50,024 nt of DNA. It comes from Acetobacter lambici (GTDB taxonomy: Bacteria; Pseudomonadota; Alphaproteobacteria; Acetobacterales; Acetobacteraceae). The notes beneath the pieces are model-generated. The model had not been told where the DNA came from. It searched no databases and worked only from the letters and a program-made list of their open reading frames with translations. Positions 22,527 to 32,893 of the stretch are shown here, in pieces (the first letter of the stretch is position 1; each line of letters begins with the position of its first letter). The translations under genes were made by a program, and so were the position numbers. The stretch is taken from contig NZ_WOTD01000019.1 of the NCBI RefSeq assembly GCF_011516885.1, positions 1 to 50,024 on the forward strand, in the 5' to 3' direction.

Positions 22527-22678
22527 GTTCTGGGCGTTGGGGCGGTTCTTGCGGGTTGCCGGGTTGTTGCTCCGGTCGCCCCCTCCCATGGGTGCGGGCC
22601 TGTTGCTGGTTTTGGGGCAGGCTCCCGCTGGTGTTCCCGCGGAGTGTGGTCTTTGGTGCTTGCGCGGGGGTGGGGCGT

Positions 22679-23344
22679 TCAGTCCTGCCCGGTTTTGTCC
22701 CATCCGCAGGTGCTTAGGGCGGGCCGCATGCCCGCGCGTGGGGGGGCGGTTGCGGTAATGCCGTTATCAATGGGCAGGAACAGGCTTCTGGCAAGCAGGT
22801 GCAGGCCAGACGGGTCAGGTTTGCCGTAAAGGGCGTCCCCTACAATGGGCCAGCCCATGGCGGCGCAATGCACGCGGGCCTGATGGGTGCGCCCGGTTTC
22901 CAGCTCCAGTTCCAGCCAGCTTGTGGCCCCGCTCCGGCCCAGTACCCGCCATGTTGTGGCCGAAGGTGCGCCACCATCGGCCACCTGCATGGACCAGCCC
23001 GCCTTGGTGGTGGTTTTGAGCAGGGGCAGGTCAATGCGCCCGGTTGTGGCCTGTGGCCCACCTTCCACTACAGCCCAGTAGGTCTTGCGCGCGGTTTTGC
23101 TGGCAAAGGCCTGCTGCATGGCCAGTAATGGCTGTTTGCGCAGGGCTATGGTCAGGCAGCCCGATGTATCGGCATCCAGCCGGTGGGCAAGCCAAGGTCC
23201 ATCCTTGCGGCGGGAGAGTTGGGGGAACCAGTCCTCCACACAGGCTCCACCGCCGGGGCCGGTATGCACGGGCAGGCCCGCGGGTTTATCAAGGATCACC
23301 ACATGGCTGCTCTGGTAGAGCAGGGGGGGCAGGGCCGGGAGCAT
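22679..23344 (-). CDS. RluA-family pseudouridine synthase
   Basis: A 221-residue enzyme (ATG at 23344; a TTG 11 codons upstream inside ftsK is possible). I-L-D-K-P-A-G-L-P-V-H opens the domain, the catalytic Asp57 is in H-R-L-D-A-D-T-S-G, and R-T-H-Q-A-R-V-H and G-D-x-L-Y-G follow, all typical of RluA/RluC/RluD-type synthases. It lacks the N-terminal S4 domain of RluC/RluD, so it resembles the short RluA/TruC/YqcB type; whether the target is rRNA or tRNA cannot be read from the sequence. It follows ftsK with almost no gap. The 150 bases between it and the convergent glycosyltransferase show nothing clear. Confidence 0.9.
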   Translation of the reverse strand: MLPALPPLLYQSSHVVILDKPAGLPVHTGPGGGACVEDWFPQLSRRKDGPWLAHRLDADTSGCLTIALRKQPLLAMQQAFASKTARKTYWAVVEGGPQATTGRIDLPLLKTTTKAGWSMQVADGGAPSATTWRVLGRSGATSWLELELETGRTHQARVHCAAMGWPIVGDALYGKPDPSGLHLLARSLFLPIDNGITATAPPRAGMRPALSTCGWDKTGQD

Positions 23345-23351
23345 GAGGGGG

Positions 23352-26063
23352 CTAGTCTTCTTCTCGCGCGGAGCCAACCAGCACCTTGCGGCGGCCTACA
23401 TTGTCCGCCCGGCTGATAATGCCTTCCTTTTCCATCTGTTCGATCAGTTTGGCCGCGCGGTTGTAGCCAATGGACAGGTGGCGCTGGATAAAGGAGGTGG
23501 AAGCCTTGCCCTCCCGCGTGACAATGTTCACGGCCTCGGTGTACATGTCGGCTTCGGCGTTTTCGTTCCCGCCAGAGCGGCTGCTGCCGCTGGAGGATGT
23601 GTTCTCCTCCATGGGTTCGGCCAGCACGTCCTCATCATAAATCGGCTCGCCCTGTTCTTTAAGGAAGTTGACGACCTGCTCCACCTCGCTGTCGGCCACA
23701 AACGGGCCGTGTACGCGGGTAATGCGGCCACCACCCTGCATGAACAGCATGTCCCCCTGACCCAGCAACTGCTCGGCTCCCTGCTCGCCCAGAATGGTGC
23801 GGCTGTCGAACTTGCTGATCACCTGGAACGAAATACGGGTGGGGAAGTTGGCCTTGATGGTGCCGGTAATCACATCCACCGAAGGGCGCTGCGTTGCCAT
23901 GATAACGTGAATACCCGCAGCACGCGCCTTTTGCGCCAGACGTTGCACGCAGGCGTCAATTTCCTTGCCTGCGGTCATCATCAGGTCGGCCATTTCGTCA
24001 ATAATGACCACAATATAGGGCATGGGGTCGAGGGCGACGGACTGTTCCTCAAACACCGGGTTGCCGGTTTCGGGGTCAAAGCCGGTCTGCACGCGGCGGA
24101 CCACCACCTCCCCATCCGCGCGGGCTTCGGCCGCGCGGGCGTTGTAACCTGCAATGTTGCGTACCTGCAGGTGGGCCATGGTGCGGTAGCGGCGGTCCAT
24201 CTCGCGCACGACCCATTTGAGCGCGTTTACGGCCTTGGGTGGTTCGGTCACAACCGGGGTCAGCAGGTGGGGAATACCATCGTAAATGGAGAGTTCGAGC
24301 ACCTTGGGGTCAATCATGATCAGCCTGCATTCATCGGGCGAATGCCGGTAGAGCAGGGAGAGGATCATGGCGTTCACACCAACCGACTTACCCGACCCGG
24401 TGGTGCCCGCCACCAGTAGGTGGGGCATACGCGCAAGGTCGGAGAACATGGGTTCGCCCGCAATGTCCTTGCCAAGGGCAAGGGGGAGCTGGCCGGTATC
24501 CTCGCGCCATGTGGGCTGGTTGAGCAGTTCGGACAGATAAACCGTCTCACGCGTCTGGTTGGGAACTTCAATCCCCATCACATTGCGCCCCGGCACGGTG
24601 GCAATGCGCACGCTCAGCACGGACAGCGAGCGCGCCACATCGTCCGCCAGCCCGATAATGCGGGCAGAGCGAATACCCGGTGCGGGTTCAAGCTCATACA
24701 GTGTGACCACGGGGCCAGCGCTCATGCCCACAATGCGGCCCTGCACGCCGTAATCGGCCAGAACCTGTTCCAGCATGCGGGCGGTGGCGTTCAGGAGTTC
24801 GGGCGAGGGGCCGGTATGGGCGTTGCTGGGGGCTGCGCGCAGCAGGCTCATGGGGGGGAGTTCCCACCCACCCTTGCGGGTGGCGGTGGGGTTGCGCTCG
24901 GGGGTGGTGCTTGTGCTCTCAGGCTGGCTGGAGCCGGAGAACAGGCGGCCAAGCAGCCCGCTTTTGGCGGGTTTTTCTGGTGCTGGGTGCGGTGTTGTCG
25001 CCGTGGGCAGCGTAAAGGTAGCTTCGGCCTTTGTGGCAGGCAGCGGGGTTATGGCGGCTGCCCGTGCAGCACTGTTCGGTGGTGTATCCAGTGGCGTGGG
25101 CACAAGGGTGTGGCCGGTGGGGTGCGTGTGATCCTGCGCGCCGTGCAGCACCAGTGCCGTGCCTGTAGTCTGGGCGGAAGAGGCTTGTGCTGGGTGGTAA
25201 GGGGTGGGGGCGTGCTCGTCCTCCTCATCATCAAACAATGCGCCGGAGGGCAGGGTGCTGCCATAAAACGGGTCTGCCGCTGGCTGGGCCGGGGGCGTGT
25301 AGGCGGTGGGCTGCGCGGTGGTGGAGGGGGCGGGTTGTGGTTTGTGGCTGGCGTAGTAGCGCACAAACCGTCTGCCCAGCCTGCCGGGCAGGCAGATCAC
25401 AAAAACAAACGCCCGCCAGATGGCAAACCATTCCTCCCGCCGCAGACCGGTGCCCAGTGCGAGCAGAAGCCCCGCAAGCAGGCCGCCTAACAGCCAGATG
25501 ACCATTCCCCCCGCAGGCCCGATGGCGGCCATGCCCGCGGCAATGGAGGTCTGGGCAATGGAATGGCCAACGCCCCCGCCAATACCCGCCTGTGTTGGCC
25601 ATTCAACGGTGGGGAGTGCGGTAAACAGGAGCGGAATGGCTGCAAGAAGTGCGCCAGAAACAGGAAGCAGGCACAAAATGGCTGCCACCCGCATGCCAAA
25701 GATCATCCATGTTTCATGCCCGAGCAGGCGGTGGCTCATAAAGCGCCACCCCCATGCCATGAGAATAAGCACGGGCACGGTGGCCCCAAGCCCGATTCCC
25801 TGCAGCAGCGTATCGGCTACAAACGCGCCTGTTGTGCCCAGCAGGTTGGTTGGCGGCTGGTTTGTCGCGGTGTTAAAGGACGGATCGGTCGGATTATAGG
25901 TCAGCAGGGCGGCCAGCAGGGCACAGGCCAGAATGCATAGCGCAACGCCGCCCCCTTCCTCCATGCGCAGGCGCAGGCCACTTTTGTGGGGAACGGGGGC
26001 GTTGGTGGTATTTAAAGGGCTTGTGCGCGCCAAGGGTGCCGGTCCTGACTCCAGAGGCCGCAC
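23352..26063 (-). CDS. ftsK: DNA translocase FtsK
   Basis: A 903-residue cell division DNA translocase, starting at a GTG with GGGAG upstream. The N-terminal ~210 residues hold four or so transmembrane helices; a Pro/Thr/Ala-rich linker of ~180 residues follows; the motor domain has Walker A G-T-T-G-S-G-K-S near residue 552 and Walker B with V-V-I-I-D-E-M-A-D; the C-terminal winged-helix gamma domain ([15 protein letters not shown]) binds KOPS sequences. It moves chromosome ends through the septum and activates XerCD. Length fits alphaproteobacterial FtsK. It is co-oriented with the pseudouridine synthase gene. Confidence 0.97.
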   Translation of the reverse strand: MRPLESGPAPLARTSPLNTTNAPVPHKSGLRLRMEEGGGVALCILACALLAALLTYNPTDPSFNTATNQPPTNLLGTTGAFVADTLLQGIGLGATVPVLILMAWGWRFMSHRLLGHETWMIFGMRVAAILCLLPVSGALLAAIPLLFTALPTVEWPTQAGIGGGVGHSIAQTSIAAGMAAIGPAGGMVIWLLGGLLAGLLLALGTGLRREEWFAIWRAFVFVICLPGRLGRRFVRYYASHKPQPAPSTTAQPTAYTPPAQPAADPFYGSTLPSGALFDDEEDEHAPTPYHPAQASSAQTTGTALVLHGAQDHTHPTGHTLVPTPLDTPPNSAARAAAITPLPATKAEATFTLPTATTPHPAPEKPAKSGLLGRLFSGSSQPESTSTTPERNPTATRKGGWELPPMSLLRAAPSNAHTGPSPELLNATARMLEQVLADYGVQGRIVGMSAGPVVTLYELEPAPGIRSARIIGLADDVARSLSVLSVRIATVPGRNVMGIEVPNQTRETVYLSELLNQPTWREDTGQLPLALGKDIAGEPMFSDLARMPHLLVAGTTGSGKSVGVNAMILSLLYRHSPDECRLIMIDPKVLELSIYDGIPHLLTPVVTEPPKAVNALKWVVREMDRRYRTMAHLQVRNIAGYNARAAEARADGEVVVRRVQTGFDPETGNPVFEEQSVALDPMPYIVVIIDEMADLMMTAGKEIDACVQRLAQKARAAGIHVIMATQRPSVDVITGTIKANFPTRISFQVISKFDSRTILGEQGAEQLLGQGDMLFMQGGGRITRVHGPFVADSEVEQVVNFLKEQGEPIYDEDVLAEPMEENTSSSGSSRSGGNENAEADMYTEAVNIVTREGKASTSFIQRHLSIGYNRAAKLIEQMEKEGIISRADNVGRRKVLVGSAREED

Positions 26064-26497
26064 CTGCTCCCTGCCGTGGGCAGGAATCGCGGGCGCGGGT
26101 GGTTGTAAAGGGTGACTGCGTTCTTCTTAGCAGCCCTGCCGAGTATTGCGAACCGCATCCTTTGCACAAGATTACGGCCAGAGGCGGGCGGCATGTGTGC
26201 CAGGCTGGCCGGGGGCATCGGGGGGTGGAGCATGGCCACCCGGCGTGGTGGACATGGGCGGCAGTGGCGTGTTCCGCTTGTTCAGACGCGGGGGATCGAC
26301 AATATAAGGGGCAGCATGGCCACCATGCGGGCTTAATGGGTGTTCCCGCCTTTACCGGGGTGGGGCGCGTGGTGCATGGGACCATGCAGTCAGGGGCGGG
26401 GCTGTGGTGGACGTAAAAAAGAATCAGGGTGCGCAGGCCCGGCGGAATGGCGGATGTCTGTTTTTGTTTATCTTCCGCTCCAGGGTGTGCCGAGTGA
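26064..26497. other. 434-bp divergent intergenic region
   Basis: No supported gene. It separates the leftward ftsK from the rightward PLP-fold gene and should hold both promoters, but I see no convincing -35/-10 pair, operator or hairpin. Open frames on both strands here are GC-driven and have no recognisable product. Confidence 0.3.
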
Positions 26498-28678
26498 ATG
26501 GACGCAAGTAATTTGACCGATGTTTTCCAGCATATGCAGTCCTCCTCCATCCTGCGGCATATGCTGGCACCCGGCTCGGTTGTGCAACAATCCACGTTTG
26601 AGCGCCCCGTGTGTGTTCAGCCCGATGGGACCATTCTGTGCGGCCCGGAGCGGGTCGGGCCTGCGCAGGCGTGGTTTTGTGCCCGTCTGGCAGCGGAACT
26701 GTCAGTCCTTGTAAACGCTCCCCCCCACCACGCGCAGGAGGCGGTGGATGGGCAGCGGATGGCGCGCATCCTGCTGGCTGCGGCACGGGTTACGGCCTGC
26801 GCATGGCGTACCGGGCCATTCTGCCCGCCGGGCAGGGTGGCAGCGAACATGCCATGGTCATGGGGGAACGCGCTTGCGGGCGCGGCTGTGCCGGATGCCG
26901 CCCAACTGGCCCGGTGTGTTGCGGATATGGCGTTTTTTGTGGCCCCCGCGCTCCGCCCGCATACAGTGGATGCACAGGCTCTGCACGGGTGGGCCTGCAC
27001 GGCATGGCCGGTCTTGCAGCCAGCGGAATGGCTGGTGGTGCAGGGGGGGGATGAACGGCTGGACCCCGGAGCCCAGACCGGGCTTAACCGGTATGGGTGT
27101 CAGCCCTTCCCCCGGTATGGGGAGCTGGATTTTTCCTCCTCCACAGCCTCCACGCCCACACTGGCTGCGGCACAGGCCATTCATCAGGCCTGTGCCAGAC
27201 TGATCCGTCTTGCGGTGGACGGTCAGGCGGGAGAGGCCGCCGTGGAGGAGGTCAAGGCGTTTTTGGCCGCCTTTTACCATCTGGACAGCACCGGACGGGT
27301 CGTGCTGGCCCCATCAGGGACCGACTGCGCTCTGGCCGCCACAGGGCTCATGGGTCTGCTGGATGCCCCCCTCACTACCATTTTGCCCGGAGTGGAGGAA
27401 ACAGGCAGCGGTGTGCCGCTGGCCACATGTGGCCGCCACTTTGCAAACCGCACCGCGCGTGGGCAGGACGTGCAGAAGGGCGCGCCCATAGACGGGTTTG
27501 TGCGCGATGCGGAGCATGTTGCCCTGCCATTGCGCCGAGATGGCGGCGAGCGTGTGCCAGATGATGATCTGTTTGCGGCCTGCCAGCAGCATATAGCCCG
27601 CGCGGTCAAAGCCGGGCGGCGCGTACTTTTGTATGTGCTGCATGTTTCCAAAACCGGGCAGTTGGTGCTGCCCGCCAGCAGGGTGCGGGCCTTGTGCGCG
27701 CTTTACCCCGGCAAGGTGGATGTTCTGGTGGATGCGTGTCAGGCCCGACTGCGGCCAGAACCCGTGCGCCAGTACGTGGGCTGGGGCTGGGCGGTTATGG
27801 TTACGGGGTCCAAGTTTTTTACCGGACCACCCTTTAGCGGCGCGCTGTTCCTGCCCGATAGCTGGCTGGACCGCCTGCGCCAGAGCCGCCTGCCTGCTGG
27901 TCTGGCGGCCTATGCCACGCGGGCCGAATGGCCGGACCTGCCCGCAGCCCGTACCCTGCCCTTGGGCCTGAACGCAGGCCTGTTCCTGCGCTGGAGTGGC
28001 GCTCGGGCCGAAATGGCGGCCTTTGCCGCCGTGCCGGATGTGCAAAAAAAGGACCGGCTGCACCAGTTTATGCAAGGAGCCATGGCAGCGCTGAATGCCT
28101 GCCCGTTTGTGCGCCTTCTGCCCTCGGTCGCACTTTCCACCCAGCCAGAAGCGGATGCATGGGACAGCCTGCCAAGCATTTTTGCGTTTGTTGTGCTGGT
28201 GGATGGCGAGGCACTTGATTTTGAACAGGCAAAAGACCTGCATGGCTGGTTGCTGGCCGATATTACCCCCCATCTGCCCGTTGGCCTGCGGGATGCGGAG
28301 CGTGCCCTTGCGGCCCTGCCGTGCCATGTGGGGCAGCCTGTTGCCATAACCACACCCGGTGGGGTGGAGGCGGGCATGGGCGCGCTCCGTGTTTCGGCCT
28401 CGGCACGGCATATTTCGGGCACGGGGGGGGGCTATGCCGCAGCGCTGCCCGCTGGTTTGCTTGTGGCGGAGAGCACCCCGGCGGCAGACCATCCCGTGGC
28501 ATGGATGCTGGCCAAACTAGGGCTGATCCTGCGCTATTGGGCAGACCTTGCCCATGCCACGCCGCCTTGTGGCCCATGTGTGGCCAGTGCCGGCCTGCCC
28601 GGTGGGGCGGGTGTGCCCCGGCAGGTTCATGCTCTGGGCAGGCAGGGCATTTCTGCTCTTGCGCTCCGGCAAAGCTGA
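26498..28678 (+). CDS. Orphan PLP-fold (type I) protein, 726 aa
   Basis: A long protein with an unassigned first ~190 residues and a fold-type I PLP domain behind it. Landmarks: Y-G-E-L-D-F-S-S-S-T-A-S-T-P near 205-218 (substrate loop-like), A-P-S-G-T-D near 271-276 (phosphate loop), V-D-A-C-Q-A-R near 410-416 (PLP Asp) and T-G-S-K-F-F-T-G-P-P-F-S-G-A near 432-445, where the Lys is the expected Schiff-base residue. The final ~170 residues resemble a small aminotransferase C-terminal domain. No specific family is recognised; decarboxylase, desulfurase or lyase activity are all possible. A histidine phosphatase gene follows by 15 bases. Confidence 0.75.
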   Translation: MDASNLTDVFQHMQSSSILRHMLAPGSVVQQSTFERPVCVQPDGTILCGPERVGPAQAWFCARLAAELSVLVNAPPHHAQEAVDGQRMARILLAAARVTACAWRTGPFCPPGRVAANMPWSWGNALAGAAVPDAAQLARCVADMAFFVAPALRPHTVDAQALHGWACTAWPVLQPAEWLVVQGGDERLDPGAQTGLNRYGCQPFPRYGELDFSSSTASTPTLAAAQAIHQACARLIRLAVDGQAGEAAVEEVKAFLAAFYHLDSTGRVVLAPSGTDCALAATGLMGLLDAPLTTILPGVEETGSGVPLATCGRHFANRTARGQDVQKGAPIDGFVRDAEHVALPLRRDGGERVPDDDLFAACQQHIARAVKAGRRVLLYVLHVSKTGQLVLPASRVRALCALYPGKVDVLVDACQARLRPEPVRQYVGWGWAVMVTGSKFFTGPPFSGALFLPDSWLDRLRQSRLPAGLAAYATRAEWPDLPAARTLPLGLNAGLFLRWSGARAEMAAFAAVPDVQKKDRLHQFMQGAMAALNACPFVRLLPSVALSTQPEADAWDSLPSIFAFVVLVDGEALDFEQAKDLHGWLLADITPHLPVGLRDAERALAALPCHVGQPVAITTPGGVEAGMGALRVSASARHISGTGGGYAAALPAGLLVAESTPAADHPVAWMLAKLGLILRYWADLAHATPPCGPCVASAGLPGGAGVPRQVHALGRQGISALALRQS

Positions 28679-28693
28679 TTCCACAACAGAGGC

Positions 28694-29388
28694 ATGAGCG
28701 AACACATGACTGCCGAAAAAGCCTCATCCTCTTCTCAGGATCATTTTCTGGATGGGCCTGAACTTCCAACCGGTATTACCCGCTTCTGGCTGATCCGCCA
28801 CGCTTTGGTAGAAGAGAACGCCCGCATGCGCATGTATGGCAGCATGGACGTGCCGCTCTGCCCCGAGAGCCTGATTGCCCAAAAACCCATGTACCGCGCG
28901 CTGGCCGAACGCCTGCCGCAGGATGCCAAGTGGTTCATCAGCCCGCTCTCACGCACACGGCGCACCGCGCAGGCCATTGAGGAGGCAGGCTATGGCCCCC
29001 GCCCGCTTACGGTGGAGCCAGACCTGATCGAGCAGAATCTGGGCACATGGCAGGGGCTGGAATACCACGCCCTGCCCGAGCACCTGACCCTGCCCCCCAC
29101 CCGTTCTGGCCCGTGGCCGCCACCGACTGCCCCCCCGAGGGCGAAAGTGTGATCGAGGTCTGTAGCCGCGTCGGCCGCCTGCTGGACCGGCTGGCCAGAA
29201 CGCATGCGGGGCGGAACATTGTGGCGGTGGCCCATGGCGGGGTTATTCGCGCAGCCCTTGCGCATGCGTTGCGGATACACGCCGAGACAGCACTGCATTT
29301 TTCGGTGCAGAATCTCTCGCTTACCATTCTCGAACGGCTGGATACGGGTTGGCGGGTGGTTACGGTTAACGAGCTGCCGGGTATCTGA
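28694..29388 (+). pseudogene. Histidine phosphatase (phosphoglycerate mutase-like), frameshifted
   Basis: The first frame (from 28694) has F-W-L-I-R-H-A with the catalytic R-H, P-L-S-R-T-R-R-T-A-Q-A-I and I-E-Q-N-L-G-T-W-Q-G, but runs to an early stop after a Pro-rich tail at about 29152. The second half, including the second catalytic His in V-A-V-A-H-G-G-V-I-R, continues in another frame to 29388. The frames meet at a run of six Cs (29093-29098); one missing base there restores a ~231-residue protein. The substrate would be a phosphoester, perhaps in cobalamin or sugar metabolism. This is a true frameshift, a phase-variable tract or a sequencing error. Confidence 0.75.
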
Positions 29389-29486
29389 CCCGCGCCGCTT
29401 CTGGCATTCAGGCAAAACAGGCGGCGGCCCATGCGGGTCGCTGTTATTCCCAGTACGGATATTTTCCAGACGGAGGGCTTTGGTCC

Positions 29487-30944
29487 ATGTCTTTCTCTCC
29501 CTCACACGCCGGGGCGCTGGCCGCCACAGACCAGTTGTTTTTTACCAACGGGCAGGCCCAGCTCAACCGCGATGAAGCCGAAAAGCTGACCCGCACGGCG
29601 CTGGACGGCATGGACGACGGCGAACTGTTCCTTGAATACCGCGAGAGCGAATCCATAGCACTTGATGACGGGGTGATCCGTTCCGCCTCCTTTAACACCA
29701 GCACGGGTTTTGGCCTGCGCGCGGTTTTGGGCGAGGAAACAGGCTTTGCCCATTCGGACGAGATGAGCCGTACCTCCCTGCTGCGCGCGGCCGATGCGGT
29801 CAGTGCCGTGCGCGCGGGCCGGTCGGGGCAGATGGCGCCCCCCCCACGGCCCACCAACCAGCGGCTGTACACGGATGCCAACCCGCTGGGGGATACGGAT
29901 TTTGCTGCCCGTTCGGGCCTGCTCTCCAGCATAGATGCGTATGCACGGGCCAAGGATTCGCGCGTGGTGCAGGTCATGGCCTCGCTCTCGGGCGAGTGGC
30001 AGGCCGTGCAGATTATCCGGGCCGATGGCGCGCGCGTGGCCGACCTGCGACCACTGGTGCGGCTGAATGTGTCGGTGGTGGTCGAACATGCTGGCAAGCG
30101 CGAGAGCGGGAGCTACGGCCTTGGCGGACGTTACGAGATCAACCGCCTGCTGAACGCGGAAACATGGCATGGCGCTGTGGACGAAGCCCTGCGGCAGGCG
30201 CTGGTCGCGCTGGAGGCACAGGCCGCCCCGGCGGGGGAAATGGAAGTGGTGCTTGGTGCGGGCTGGCCCGGTATTTTGCTGCACGAGGCGGTGGGCCACG
30301 GGCTGGAAGGGGACTTCAACCGCAAGGGCACGTCCGTTTTTGCCGGACGTATTGGCACGCGCGTGGCCTCCCCCGGTGTGACGGTTATTGATGATGGCTC
30401 CATGCCCGACCGCCGCGGCAGCCTGACCATAGATGACGAAGGCACACCCACGGGCCGCACGGTGCTGATCGAGGATGGTATTCTCAAAGGCTATTTGCAG
30501 GACCGGCTGAACGCGCGGCTCATGGGGGTGGCCCCTACGGGTAATGGCCGCCGCCAGTCTTACGCGCATATGCCCCTGCCGCGCATGACCAACACCATTA
30601 TGCTTGAAGGCAACGCCACCACGGAGGAGATGATCCGTTCAGTCAAGCGTGGTCTGTATGCCGTGCATTTTGGTGGCGGGCAGGTGGATATTACCTCGGG
30701 CAAGTTCGTTTTTGCCGCATCGGAAGCCTATCTGATCGAAAACGGGCGCGTTACGGCCCCGGTCAAGGGGGCAACCCTGATTGGCAGCGGGGCGGAGGCC
30801 ATGACTCAGGTCTCCATGATCGGGGGTAATCTGGAGCTGGACCCCGGTATTGGCACCTGCGGCAAGGCCGGGCAGGGCGTGCCGGTGGGCGTGGGCCAGC
30901 CGACCCTTAAAATGACCGGGCTGACCGTGGGTGGCACAGTCTGA
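29487..30944 (+). CDS. tldD: TldD metalloprotease subunit
   Basis: A 485-residue TldD protein. The zinc-binding H-E-A-V-G-H-G-L-E-G-D segment lies near residue 266-276, and the C-terminal region has P-R-M-T-N-T and G-T-C-G-K-A-G-Q-G-V-P-V-G-V-G-Q-P, as in TldD. With TldE (PmbA) it forms a protease that degrades unfolded peptides and matures some peptide products. No tldE gene is in the window. Length is normal. Confidence 0.95.
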   Translation: MSFSPSHAGALAATDQLFFTNGQAQLNRDEAEKLTRTALDGMDDGELFLEYRESESIALDDGVIRSASFNTSTGFGLRAVLGEETGFAHSDEMSRTSLLRAADAVSAVRAGRSGQMAPPPRPTNQRLYTDANPLGDTDFAARSGLLSSIDAYARAKDSRVVQVMASLSGEWQAVQIIRADGARVADLRPLVRLNVSVVVEHAGKRESGSYGLGGRYEINRLLNAETWHGAVDEALRQALVALEAQAAPAGEMEVVLGAGWPGILLHEAVGHGLEGDFNRKGTSVFAGRIGTRVASPGVTVIDDGSMPDRRGSLTIDDEGTPTGRTVLIEDGILKGYLQDRLNARLMGVAPTGNGRRQSYAHMPLPRMTNTIMLEGNATTEEMIRSVKRGLYAVHFGGGQVDITSGKFVFAASEAYLIENGRVTAPVKGATLIGSGAEAMTQVSMIGGNLELDPGIGTCGKAGQGVPVGVGQPTLKMTGLTVGGTV

Positions 30945-31066
30945 GGGCACACGCCACAGAGCATTACGCCTGCGCGTGGGCTGTTCCTGTTGCGCGCGCT
31001 CTCATGCTAGAGCGTGTGCCTTGGGTTCTGCCCGCCTGATGCGGGCCGGAGGATAGGGACAGGAAA

Positions 31067-32329
31067 ATGGTCGAGAGCGGATTTCAGAGTTCTTTCATGC
31101 GCGAGGCCGCGGCACGCGGTTTCATTTTCCAGTGCACGGATGCGCAGGCGCTGGACGCACTTATGGAACGGGAGTCCATCTCGGCTTATATCGGCTTTGA
31201 CCCCACGGCGGACAGCCTGCATGTGGGTGGGCTGATCCAGATTATGATGCTCCGGCTACTGCAAAAGCATGGCCACCGCCCGATCGCCCTTGTAGGCGGC
31301 GGCACCGCGCGGATTGGTGACCCCTCTTTCCGCGAGGAAGCACGGCGGTTGATGACGGATGACATTATCCAGACCAATCTTGCCGGGATCGAAGGGTGCC
31401 TGCGCCAGTTCCTGACCTTTGGCACGGGCGCGTCCGATGCCCTGCTGGTCAATAATGCCGACTGGCTGGACAAGCTGGCCTATATTGATCTGCTGCGGGA
31501 CGTGGGGGTACATTTTTCCATCAACCGCATGCTGGCGTTCGACTCCGTCAAAAACCGGCTGGAACGTGAGCAGGGACTGACGTTCCTGGAGTTCAACTAC
31601 TCCATTCTTCAGTCCTATGACTTCCGCGAACTGAGCCGCAAATACGGTCTGGTGCTCCAGCTTGGCGGATCCGACCAGTGGGGCAACATTATCTCGGGCG
31701 TGGAACTGGTGCGCAGGACGGACCAGAAGTCCGTCATGGGCCTGACCACTCCCCTGCTGACCACCTCATCGGGTGCCAAAATGGGCAAAACGGCCAGTGG
31801 TGCCGTGTGGCTCTCCCCCACGCGTCTGCCTGTGTTTGATTACTGGCAGTTCTGGCGCAACACCGAAGATGCCGATGTGGGGCGTTTCCTGCGCCTGTTC
31901 ACGGACCTTCCGCTAGAGGAATGCGCACGCCTTGAGGGCTTGCAGGGAGCGGAAATTAACGAGGCCAAAAAAGTGCTGGCAACCGAGGCCACGGCCCTGT
32001 GCCATGGGCGCAAGGCTGCTCTGGCCGCCGCCGAGGCCGCCCGCCAGACCTTTGAGGAAGGCCGGGTAACCGCTGCCGACCTGCCTGTGCATGAGGTGGC
32101 CCAGCCAGAGCTTGCACAGGGGATTCCCGTTTTCCGTCTGCTGGTGGAGGCAGGGCTTGCCAAAACCAATGGCGAGGCCCGGCGTTTGGTGCGCGGTGGT
32201 GGCGCGCGCCTCAACAATGCCGTGATCACGGATGAAAATCGCCTGATTATGGAGCACGATAGTGTGGACGGCGCCATCAGGCTATCTGCTGGCAAAAAAC
32301 ATCATGTGCTGGTGAAGGTTGGCGCCTGA
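31067..32329 (+). CDS. tyrS: Tyrosyl-tRNA synthetase
   Basis: A 420-residue class I synthetase charging tRNA-Tyr. The HIGH-type motif is H-V-G-G (52-55) after G-F-D-P-T-A-D-S-L, then G-G-S-D-Q-W-G-N-I (Tyr binding), the K-M-G-K-T form of KMSKS (238-242), and a C-terminal S4 RNA-binding domain with [32 protein letters not shown] precedes the ATG. A long-range inverted repeat GGCACACGC/GCGTGTGCC (30946-30954 with 31012-31020) lies in the leader. Confidence 0.97.
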   Translation: MVESGFQSSFMREAAARGFIFQCTDAQALDALMERESISAYIGFDPTADSLHVGGLIQIMMLRLLQKHGHRPIALVGGGTARIGDPSFREEARRLMTDDIIQTNLAGIEGCLRQFLTFGTGASDALLVNNADWLDKLAYIDLLRDVGVHFSINRMLAFDSVKNRLEREQGLTFLEFNYSILQSYDFRELSRKYGLVLQLGGSDQWGNIISGVELVRRTDQKSVMGLTTPLLTTSSGAKMGKTASGAVWLSPTRLPVFDYWQFWRNTEDADVGRFLRLFTDLPLEECARLEGLQGAEINEAKKVLATEATALCHGRKAALAAAEAARQTFEEGRVTAADLPVHEVAQPELAQGIPVFRLLVEAGLAKTNGEARRLVRGGGARLNNAVITDENRLIMEHDSVDGAIRLSAGKKHHVLVKVGA

Positions 32330-32358
32330 GTGCTGACCACCAGCAGGAGGCCATTGTT

Positions 32359-32811
32359 ATGAAACGTCTTGTGTGCGCTCTGGCGGCATTGGGTTCTTTA
32401 ACAACTCTGGCGGGGTGTGTTGGCCCCGGCGGTCCGGGGCCACGCCCGTATTATCCATACGGATATGCCGGTTCCGCCATGCGCTATGACGATTATTACG
32501 GGTATGGCGGCGGTTATTACAGCGGTGGTGGCTGGTCCCGCCCGGCTCCACGCCCGCCCATGGGCAGGCCCGGCATGGGCCCCGGCCGCCCCGGCGGGGG
32601 CGGTAATGGTGGTAGTATGGGAGGGCGACCGGGTGGTGGTAACCGCCCCGGTGGTGGCTTTGGCGGTGGTGGTGCGTCCGGTGGCCCCGGTGGGGGTGGT
32701 GGACAACGCCCCGGCGGTGGTGGCGGTGGCGGACATGGAGGCGGCCCATCCGGTGGCGGCCACGGTGGTGGTCCGGGTGGGGGTGGCTCCAAAGGCGGCC
32801 CGCGTGGCTGA
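32359..32811 (+). CDS. Gly-rich lipoprotein, hypothetical
   Basis: A 150-residue protein with AGGAGG eight bases before the ATG. It has a lipoprotein signal: K-R, a hydrophobic stretch and the lipobox L-A-G-C (Cys20). The mature part is Tyr/Pro-rich (Y-Y-P-Y-G-Y; Y-G-Y-G-G-G-Y-Y), then almost only Gly with regular Pro, Arg and His, so it is probably disordered or adhesive at the cell surface. Low complexity precludes family assignment. It directly follows tyrS and ends before a good terminator. Confidence 0.65.
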   Translation: MKRLVCALAALGSLTTLAGCVGPGGPGPRPYYPYGYAGSAMRYDDYYGYGGGYYSGGGWSRPAPRPPMGRPGMGPGRPGGGGNGGSMGGRPGGGNRPGGGFGGGGASGGPGGGGGQRPGGGGGGGHGGGPSGGGHGGGPGGGGSKGGPRG

Positions 32812-32861
32812 ACCGCTCCGGCTCTGACTGGCCTATGCAGGTTGTTACGGCCCTGCCTGCA

Positions 32862-32893
32862 AAAGACCCCGCCATTGTGCGGGGTCTTTTTTT
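32862..32893 (+). terminator. Rho-independent terminator after tyrS and the Gly-rich gene
   Basis: Perfect 11-bp stem AAAGACCCCGC/GCGGGGTCTTT (32862-32872 with 32879-32889), 6-base loop, followed by a continuous T-run to 32893. Confidence 0.93.

Noticed and set aside
23343..25490. Long plus-strand frames opposite ftsK
   Set aside because: Antisense shadows; FtsK motifs on the minus strand are unambiguous.
27314..28492. 392-codon minus-strand frame opposite the PLP-fold gene
   Set aside because: Antisense to a gene with clear PLP motifs; no recognisable product.
28694..29388. Programmed -1 frameshift in the histidine phosphatase
   Set aside because: A run of six Cs without a slippery X-XXY-YYZ context or downstream stem does not support programmed shifting; mutation or sequencing error is simpler.
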